Below, one piece after another: positions 55,065 through 61,927 of a stretch of 64,000 nt of DNA. The notes below the pieces were generated by a model. It saw nothing but the letters and a program-made list of their open reading frames with translations. It was not told where the DNA came from and made no database searches. This DNA comes from Methylorubrum extorquens (lineage in GTDB: Bacteria; Pseudomonadota; Alphaproteobacteria; Rhizobiales; Beijerinckiaceae). Location of the stretch: NCBI RefSeq assembly GCF_024169925.1, contig NZ_JALJXF010000001.1, positions 2,052,001-2,116,000 of the forward strand, in the 5' to 3' direction. Within the stretch, counting starts at the first letter, position 1. Each line of letters begins with the position of its first letter. The position numbers and the translations under genes were made by a program.

Positions 55065-57128
55065 ATGATCACGGTGGATAGCCAAGATGTCGGACGTCAC
55101 GATCTAGCGACACGACTTTCTTGGAGGGCGGATGTCCTATCGATTGCCATTGGGAAAGTTGGTGGCGATCTCGGTGGCTTGAGAAGCTGGTATGGGAATT
55201 GGAGTGAAATTCAGGCGCTGCTGTCGCCTGCGTTCGAGGCCCATCTGATACGGGCCTCCGGATTGTTCGACTCCCATTATTACTTGTCGGCGAACAAGGA
55301 CGTCGCGAACGCGAAGATCGATCCCCTCCAGCATTACCTTCAGTACGGCGGGGCAGAGGGCCGACGGCCAGGGCCGGATTTCGATGGAGCCCTCTATCTC
55401 GCGAGCTACGCGGATTTGAGGACGGCCGGTCTGAACCCGCTCGTCCACTATCTCAAATATGGTCTCGTCGAGGGCCGGGTCCTGGGCGCACCGGTGGTCC
55501 ATCCGCGGCCCGTACGAGAATCGGACGCCTCGAACGAAGAGGTGCTCGGGCTTTTCGGCGTTCCGATGGGCGAGTCGGAACAGGCATGTTACGCCGCGGT
55601 GCTGGAGCTGCAGGCGCGGTCCGCTGCCCTGGAGGCCGCGGCGGAGAGGATGCGCGGCCTTGTTGAGCAGCGTGATCATGAGCTGCGCGGCCTTCGGAGT
55701 GAACTCGCCGCGATGCGTTCGGCGGCGCAGGAGCGCGAGGCCGTGCAAGAAGCCGAATCGGAGCGGCTGCGCCGAGCGGGGGACGAGGCTGAGCTGAAAC
55801 TCTATGTCGCCACCGCCTCACTGCAACGCGCGATCGCCCGGAACGACGAGCTTGCGGCGCGGGTGCGGGGTGGTGAGCCGCAGGCGCTCGGGGCACTGCC
55901 CTCGGCGGCGCGGGAGCGCGAGAATGTGCTTGAAGCCGAAGTGGAGCGGCTGCGCCGAGCGGGAGACGAAGCTGAACTGAAACTCTATGTCGCCACCGCC
56001 TCACTCCAGCGCGCGGTCGCCCGAAACGATGAATTGGCGGCGGCGGTTCGCGCCAGCGAGCGGGCGGCGACAGCGCCGAGGGCCGAACTGAGCCGGGTTG
56101 ACGTGGAGCGTGCCCCCCCTCGGGCTGCGGCGGACCGCCCGCCGTCGCCGCAGGGCGGGGAGCGCCACGACTGGGAGGCCAGCGCCGAGCGCGACGCCAT
56201 GCAGCTCCAGGCCGCCCTGCTCGAACACGTCGCGCAGCGCGAGCGTGAGCAGGAGGCCGCTCTCATCGCGAGCCGGGCCGAGGTGGCAACTCTTGCCGAG
56301 AGAGTCAGGGCATTACACGAGGCGAATGAGTTGCTCCGGGCCGAGGCGCCGAGCCTTGCCACCCTTGCCGATGCTGTCCGGCTCGGGAGTTCCCGTGCCG
56401 GGCGTACGGATATGGATCCCGCCGGCAAGGGGACGCCCGGGCTCGCATCCGCCGCCCGCCGGCTCTACCTCGATCTCCTCGAGGCGGTGCTGGCCGGGCG
56501 GCTGACCTTGCCGGGGAGCGCGGCGCATGGGGGATCCTTCCCCCCGATCCCCAAGGCGCGCCTGCGCAACCTTCGGCACCTTCTGGAGACGGTGGTGGCG
56601 GACGGCGTCGAAGGCCATATCCTCGATGCGGGTGCCCGGCAGGGGGCCGCATGTCTCTACATGCGGGCGATCCTGGCCGCCCATGGCGTCACCGATCGCA
56701 CTGTTTGGCTCGCGGATTCCTTCGCCGGACCTTTTCCCTCGAAGGAAGATGACGGCCCGGAGCGCGGGGCGCGCGCGTACATCGCCGGCCCGGAGCGCGG
56801 GCTGTCGCTCGATGCGCTCCGGGAAGGATTCGAGCGCTTCGGATTGTCCGATGGGCAAGTCGCCTTCCTACCCGGTCGGTTCGAAGACACGCTGTCCAGA
56901 GCGCCGATCCGCTGCCTCGCACTGCTGCGGCTTGGCGGTTGGCACGATTCGATCTCGGATGTACTCGAGGCTCTCTACCCGACGGTGGCACCCGGCGGCT
57001 TCATCGTCGCTGACGATGTCGGGGAGGACGGCCGGGCCGCAATCGAGGCCTATCGGGCACGGCGGAACATCAACGAGCCGATCGTCGCTGTGGACGGGGC
57101 GGTTGTCTATTGGCGCAAGGCAAAGTGA
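55065..57128 (+). CDS. Coiled-coil protein with C-terminal TylF-type methyltransferase domain, 687 aa
   Basis: Three regions. Residues ~65-145 hold two copies of the motif known from polysaccharide glycosyltransferases (DPLQHYLQYGGAEGRRPGPD and NPLVHYLKYGLVEGR). Residues ~170-430 are a long coiled coil with two near-identical 47-residue stretches 61 residues apart (~222-268 and ~283-329, sharing RRAGDEAELKLYVATASLQR). Residues ~500-685 match the TylF/macrocin O-methyltransferase family (GHILDAGARQGAACLYMRAI, VWLADSFAGPFPSKEDDG, YPTVAPGGFIVADDVGE). The SAM motif is atypical (DAGARQG). It probably methylates a sugar or caps a polysaccharide chain, the coiled coil acting as a ruler or docking arm. 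AGGA lies ten bases before the ATG. Confidence 0.85.
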   Translation: MITVDSQDVGRHDLATRLSWRADVLSIAIGKVGGDLGGLRSWYGNWSEIQALLSPAFEAHLIRASGLFDSHYYLSANKDVANAKIDPLQHYLQYGGAEGRRPGPDFDGALYLASYADLRTAGLNPLVHYLKYGLVEGRVLGAPVVHPRPVRESDASNEEVLGLFGVPMGESEQACYAAVLELQARSAALEAAAERMRGLVEQRDHELRGLRSELAAMRSAAQEREAVQEAESERLRRAGDEAELKLYVATASLQRAIARNDELAARVRGGEPQALGALPSAARERENVLEAEVERLRRAGDEAELKLYVATASLQRAVARNDELAAAVRASERAATAPRAELSRVDVERAPPRAAADRPPSPQGGERHDWEASAERDAMQLQAALLEHVAQREREQEAALIASRAEVATLAERVRALHEANELLRAEAPSLATLADAVRLGSSRAGRTDMDPAGKGTPGLASAARRLYLDLLEAVLAGRLTLPGSAAHGGSFPPIPKARLRNLRHLLETVVADGVEGHILDAGARQGAACLYMRAILAAHGVTDRTVWLADSFAGPFPSKEDDGPERGARAYIAGPERGLSLDALREGFERFGLSDGQVAFLPGRFEDTLSRAPIRCLALLRLGGWHDSISDVLEALYPTVAPGGFIVADDVGEDGRAAIEAYRARRNINEPIVAVDGAVVYWRKAK

Positions 57129-57136
57129 TTGCTCCG

Positions 57137-60079
57137 ATGTCGGACCATCCGAAAGTCAGCATCGTCATGCCCGTCTATAACGGCGGGACCTATTTCGAAC
57201 TGGCGCTCCAGAGCGCACTCGCGCAAACTTACGAGAACGTTGAGATCGTCATCGTCAACGACGGCTCGACCGACGGAGGCGTCACCGACGCTGTGGCGCG
57301 GCGCTATGCCGAGCGGCACCCGGACAAGATTCGCTACTTCCATCAATCGAACACGGGCGTCGCCGGTGCCCTGAACAAGGCGGTCGAGGAACTCACAGGC
57401 GACTTCTTCTGCTGGCTCAGCCACGACGACCTTTACGCGCCCGAGAAGACGGCCGTCCAAGTCGCCTTCTGGCAGCGATTGGGGCGGCCGGACGCCATGT
57501 TGATCTCGAACTACACCCTCATCGATTCCGACGGGAAGCAGTTCGCAAACGTGCAGTTCGACCATGAGCAGTTCAAGCGCTCGCCGATGGTGCCGCTGTT
57601 TCGCGGCGCCGTGAACGGCTGCACCGTCTTCATCCCCATCGGCCTGCTGCGCGCCATCCGGGGTCCGTTCGACCTCAGTCGCCGCTTTACCCAAGACTTC
57701 CAACTCTGGCGGCAGCTCATTCGGCAGACCGACTTCTTCCACGTGCCGCAGTCGCTCGTCCACTACCGCGTCCATCCAAGCCAGGATTCGCAGCGCCCGG
57801 ACATCGCCGAAGAGGGCGAGACCCTTTGGCGGGCCATGATCGACGGGACGACCGAGATCGAGCGTGCGCAGATGTACGGGAGTTCGTGGCGCTTCTACGA
57901 GGAGACGCGCAAAATCCTGGCGCCGACGACTTACGTCAGCACCGTGCGGCACTTGGAGGAGCAGCGGGACCGCTGCTCCTCCAAGACCCTCGTCTCCGTC
58001 GTGATGCCCTTCTACAACGAGATCGGTCTCGTTCGCCGGGCCCTGGAGAGCATTCTCGCGCAGACCTACCCTCACCTCGACGTCGTCCTCGTGGATGACG
58101 GCTCGACAGAGGCGATGGATGATCTCTTGCGCGACGTGGGCTCCGACGCCCGGGTGCAGCTCTTCCATATTCCCAATGGCGGCCCGGGCGCGGCGCGCAA
58201 CTTCGGCCTCAGCCGCTGCCAGGGCGACTACGTCGCCTTTCTCGATGCCGACGACCTGTTCCTGCCCAACAAGATCGAGGTGCAACTCCGCGCGATGATG
58301 CAGCAGGGGGCTGTCGCCTCGCACACCTCCTACCTCGTCGTCGATGAGGGGGTGGCCGGCGCCAGCGTGATCGAGTCCGGCCTTGCATCCGGGCGGATCT
58401 ATCCGAGAATCATCTCGAACTGCCCGATCGCGACGCCGACGGTGATGCTGCATCGACTTGTTGTTGCGGAGGGGTTCGTGTTCGCGGATGCGGCCCTCGC
58501 GGAGGACGTCGTTGCCTGGGTCGATCTGAGCGTGCGGCACGACATCCTCGGATTGAACGAGGTGCTGACCGTCGTGGAGCGCGATGCCGGCACGGCATCG
58601 CGGCACGTGAACAAGAGTATGGACGGCCTGCAGAACCTGCTGCGCCGGTTCGGCAACGATCCCGTCCATGGACGGCAGGTGGAGCAATTGAGGGCACTCG
58701 AGGACGGTGTCCGGTACCTACGGTCGCTCAAGGCGGCCGGCATGGAACATCTCCCGCTCGGCACTGCCAGCGAAGCGCAGCGTCTCTCGCATCAGAAGGT
58801 CCTCATCGCCTCTCACGAGCAACTCACCGCCCGCGGTGTGAAGACCGCCCACGAGATGTTGCACTGGGCGAATGCGCTCAACCCGACGATCGATACCCTG
58901 GTCGCGCTCGGGATCTCGAATACGGCCCGGGGCCAGCCCCAACGTGCCATCGAGGTCTTCGATCAAGCGGTGGCCCTGGCTCCCGAGGGCGTACCCGCGC
59001 CGCTGCTGCATGTCCGTGCGATCGCCAAGTGTCATCTCGGCCGCTTCGCGGACGCGCTTGTCGACATGCAAGGGGCCTGGGACAGGCAACCGCACAGCGA
59101 GAGCATCAGCTATGGGCTGGCTAGTCTCAAGGCCTATCTCGGCCGGCTGAACGAAGCCGAACGGCTCTTCTCGAAGCCCCTCACCGTGCCGCTCGACAAC
59201 GGCAGCACGACCAGCACCGTCACGCTTCGCTTCGATGAGCCCGACGCTGCGAGCTGCGATGCGTTTGACCGATTTTACAATCGTAAGGTGGATCTCGACC
59301 GAGCCGACCTGTCCGCATGTCACGCCGCCTGCGAGGTTGTGTTTTGCTTCTGCTGCGACGTGACGTATTTCCACACCTTCGCCGCAGCGGTGCTCGCGTC
59401 AATTCAACGGAACGCTGGTGTCACAGCCGGCCTGCACATCCACATCATCAATCCCAGCGAGGAGATCGCAGCGCCGTTGGCGCAACTCCGCGCCCAGGCT
59501 GGCATCCCGCTTTCCGTCTCGACCGAAACCGTCGATCTTTCAGCTTTCGACGAAACACAGCGCAAGACCTACTATGCCTGCGCACGCTTCCTCGCTCTTC
59601 CCGACATCATGCGAGCAATCGGGCGTCCCTTCCTGCTGACGGATGCCGATCAGCTTGTGGTTCGGCCCGTGGGGGATTTGCTTGAGGCGATGCGGGGCGC
59701 GGATGCGGGCCTGCTGGTGTTCCCGCAGGCGGCCCTCAACATCCTGTCGCTTGTCTCAGCCTCGGTGGTGTTCGTTGGTCGCGGCCCCGTTGCTGCATCC
59801 TTCTTCGGGCGCATCGCGCGCTATCTTGCCTCGTTGCTGGCACGTCCGGACCGAGCGCAGTGGCATCTCGATCAGGCTGCGCTCGCCGTCGCCTATGTCG
59901 CTAAAGGCAACGCGAAGGTCCGGACATTCGCGCCTGATGTCATGCATTCCAAATTGTATGACGGAGAGCAGATTGGCCTTGGTGGCAGTACGTTCTGGTC
60001 AGTAACCTACTCAATACCCGAAAATAGAAATAAAATAAATAGCACAATGTTTTCCGATTTCAGGGCTATGATAAAATGA
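57137..60079 (+). CDS. Three-domain glycosyltransferase: two GT2 domains, TPR region, GT8-like domain, 980 aa
   Basis: Domains in order: GT2 (~5-115, VSIVMPVYNGGTYFELALQS, VNDGSTDG, DxD-like SHDD); second GT2 (~283-400, VSVVMPFYNEIGLVRRALES, VDDGSTEAMDD, DADD); a TPR-like helical part (~575-675, ALGISNTARGQPQRAIEVFD); and a third region (~730-940) with YYACARFLALPDIM and LLTDADQLVV, like the DxD-bearing core of GT8 enzymes. It would polymerise or decorate a surface glycan. ATG 57137 is used; GTG 57125, overlapping the previous stop (GTGA), is an alternative. The 3' end is AT-rich (around AAAATAGAAATAAAATAAAT). Confidence 0.88.
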   Translation: MSDHPKVSIVMPVYNGGTYFELALQSALAQTYENVEIVIVNDGSTDGGVTDAVARRYAERHPDKIRYFHQSNTGVAGALNKAVEELTGDFFCWLSHDDLYAPEKTAVQVAFWQRLGRPDAMLISNYTLIDSDGKQFANVQFDHEQFKRSPMVPLFRGAVNGCTVFIPIGLLRAIRGPFDLSRRFTQDFQLWRQLIRQTDFFHVPQSLVHYRVHPSQDSQRPDIAEEGETLWRAMIDGTTEIERAQMYGSSWRFYEETRKILAPTTYVSTVRHLEEQRDRCSSKTLVSVVMPFYNEIGLVRRALESILAQTYPHLDVVLVDDGSTEAMDDLLRDVGSDARVQLFHIPNGGPGAARNFGLSRCQGDYVAFLDADDLFLPNKIEVQLRAMMQQGAVASHTSYLVVDEGVAGASVIESGLASGRIYPRIISNCPIATPTVMLHRLVVAEGFVFADAALAEDVVAWVDLSVRHDILGLNEVLTVVERDAGTASRHVNKSMDGLQNLLRRFGNDPVHGRQVEQLRALEDGVRYLRSLKAAGMEHLPLGTASEAQRLSHQKVLIASHEQLTARGVKTAHEMLHWANALNPTIDTLVALGISNTARGQPQRAIEVFDQAVALAPEGVPAPLLHVRAIAKCHLGRFADALVDMQGAWDRQPHSESISYGLASLKAYLGRLNEAERLFSKPLTVPLDNGSTTSTVTLRFDEPDAASCDAFDRFYNRKVDLDRADLSACHAACEVVFCFCCDVTYFHTFAAAVLASIQRNAGVTAGLHIHIINPSEEIAAPLAQLRAQAGIPLSVSTETVDLSAFDETQRKTYYACARFLALPDIMRAIGRPFLLTDADQLVVRPVGDLLEAMRGADAGLLVFPQAALNILSLVSASVVFVGRGPVAASFFGRIARYLASLLARPDRAQWHLDQAALAVAYVAKGNAKVRTFAPDVMHSKLYDGEQIGLGGSTFWSVTYSIPENRNKINSTMFSDFRAMIK

Positions 60080-60193
60080 AATATATTCTCAGTATGAAAT
60101 CGTTGATCGGCTCGTTCCGCTCAAGATAGTGCCGGGCGGATGGGCGCTCATTTCTCACTTCTTTCAAATCCCTGAATGGTTCGGAGCTACGAC

Positions 60194-61159
60194 ATGGCAT
60201 TAAACCGGATACTCCCACCTGAAGACTGCGCACGGCACGTTTCGAACTTGTTGCTCGGGCCGGAACCGGCTTTCCTCGGTCGGCTCGGCGGCGTCGATAC
60301 CAACGCGGCTGTCTTCACCCAGGGTACTTCTTCCGGCTCCGATGCCTTCCTCAACGCTAAGAAGGAGTTGGAGATCTATACGGGTTACTACGATACGTGC
60401 AGCGACACTTCACGAGTTCCCGAATTTCTCAGCCTGCTCACGAAATCATACCGAGCCTCCGATACGTTGTCGGTCGGCCACGCATACCTGATCGCCCCAT
60501 TCTTTCCCGAAATTATCGATTTTCCTCCCCCGCCTGAAACGGCCGTAGAAAGATGTGAGCACTGGGTACGAGAGGTCATCGGTGCAGACCGCAACATGAC
60601 GCTCATTCCCTACAATTTCATCGAGCGGCTTGTTGCTGGTGGGCCATCTTTGCTCTCGGTTTTTAGTGAGGCTCTTGTAGGAAAGAAGGTCCTCGCAATC
60701 ACTCCATTTTCCGAAACAATCCAGGATCAGCATCCCAATCGGCACCAGTTTTTCAAGAACTACGAATACCCTGAATTTGATTTGCTGACGTATACGACTC
60801 CTATCACGTATCACGGGCTGCCGGCTGAGTTTTTCCCTGACCAGGATTGGTTCTCGACTCTGGAGCGGATGAAGCGCGAAATAACAGCTATAGACTTCGA
60901 TATTGCCTTGCTGGCTTGTGCGTCATACGCAACGCCGCTGGGGGCATTCATACAGGACGATTTAGGAAAAAAAGCAGTATATGTTGGGGGCGTTCTTCAG
61001 CTTTTCTTTGGAATAATGGGGCGTAGATTTAATACGACGTTCTACAATTCACAAATCAACCCAGGGATATTCGTCCGGCCACGTGAAGCACAGAAATTCA
61101 TAGAGAAGGTCAATGAATGGAGTGACAGTCCAACCGAGGCCTTTGGAGCCTACTTCTGA
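60194..61159 (+). CDS. GT-D-fold (DUF1792-like) glycosyltransferase domain protein, 321 aa
   Basis: The N-terminal motif AFLGRLGGVDTNAAV resembles the RxGxxE region of GT-D domains. The C-terminal half has the features seen in GT-D proteins: GKKVLAITPFSETIQDQ, DWFSTLERMKREITAIDFDI, LLACASYATPLGAFIQDDLG and KKAVYVGGVLQLFFGIMGRR. Probable role is sugar transfer in the adjacent polysaccharide locus. GGAG seven bases before ATG 60194 sets the start; ATG 60176 in frame has no ribosome site. The last third is AT-rich with codons rare here (TTA, ATA, AAA runs), a sign of transfer. Confidence 0.75.
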   Translation: MALNRILPPEDCARHVSNLLLGPEPAFLGRLGGVDTNAAVFTQGTSSGSDAFLNAKKELEIYTGYYDTCSDTSRVPEFLSLLTKSYRASDTLSVGHAYLIAPFFPEIIDFPPPPETAVERCEHWVREVIGADRNMTLIPYNFIERLVAGGPSLLSVFSEALVGKKVLAITPFSETIQDQHPNRHQFFKNYEYPEFDLLTYTTPITYHGLPAEFFPDQDWFSTLERMKREITAIDFDIALLACASYATPLGAFIQDDLGKKAVYVGGVLQLFFGIMGRRFNTTFYNSQINPGIFVRPREAQKFIEKVNEWSDSPTEAFGAYF

Positions 61160-61243
61160 TAAATTTCGGCCGAGAGACCTGCGTTCTGGCAAGAGTGCCG
61201 TTCGTTGGTACTGAATGAGCCATAGGGAAGACCTTAAGAGCGT

Positions 61244-61927
61244 CTAGCAGGCTGCTGAAAAAGTCTGGGGCACGGTTCGGTTTGGGGGATTGCCGCTGCG
61301 TTTTCGAAGATCGCCCATCCTGAAGAGGCCCGCCCCGGTGGCGGTGATGGTGCCGCGGCGCGCGGGACGCACCTCGGTCCAGCCTGGGTCGCCCCTCTCG
61401 CCTAGGCCTCGATCAACGTGCCATCGACGGAGAAGTGGTCGCTCGACAGGAGCCGCTTGACCGGCTTCAGCGCCAGCAGGCCCGACAGGAAGGCGCGGGC
61501 GACCTCCGCTTCCAGCAGTCGGTCGCGATTGTGCGTGAACACCGTCGGATGCCAGACCGCGGCATCCATCTTCTGGCCGACGAACCACCGGAACAGCAGA
61601 TTGTCGTCGATCTGCTCCATCCGCATCCGCGCGGAGCGCACCGAGAAGAACGCCTGCAGCAGCATCTCCGGCGGGATCGAGGGCCGCCCCATCTGGGAAC
61701 ACAGCGCCTCGAAGCGTCCGTTCAGCCCCGCCAGAACCTCGTCGGCCAAAGCCCGGATCGGCCGCAGCGGATGATCGGCCGGAACGCGTTCCTCCAGGCG
61801 AACGTAGCTGAACAGGCTCTCCGACCGTTCCTCACGCCCACGCATCGCCCGACCTCACACCTGTCTCGGATCAGAGAGAGTCATCTCCGCGACAAGCCTG
61901 CCAGCGACTTCTTCAGCAGCCTGCTAG
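61244..61927 (-). mobile_element. Deleted IS5-family insertion sequence (684 bp) with CTAG target duplication
   Basis: The ends are inverted repeats of about 18 bp plus CTAG (61244-61265 and 61906-61927) with one mismatch (GCAGGCTGCTGAAAAAGTC versus GCAGGCTGCTGAAGAAGTC). CTAG at both ends fits the 4-bp YTAR target duplication of IS5-group elements. Inside, only the 5' third of the transposase remains. The right-hand CTAG carries the TAG stop of the TonB receptor. Confidence 0.85.
61402..61845 (-). pseudogene. Truncated IS5-family transposase (N-terminal 147 aa)
   Basis: N-terminal DUF772 domain of an IS5/IS1182-type transposase: VPADHPLRPIRALADEVLAG, MGRPSIPPEMLLQAFFSVRS, NLLFRWFVGQKMD, PTVFTHNRDRLL and DHFSVDGTLIEA. 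Intact relatives continue with a DDE catalytic core after TLIEAW. Here the frame meets TAG at that point and the remaining ~140 bases to the end of the element do not encode a transposase C-terminus. An internal deletion has removed the catalytic part, so it cannot move itself. Confidence 0.85.

Noticed and set aside
57107..58687. 526-codon minus-strand open frame
   Set aside because: Antisense to the glycosyltransferase; composition is that of a shadow frame.
61244..61702. Second minus-strand frame in the IS remnant
   Set aside because: It is out of frame with the transposase and has no transposase motifs.
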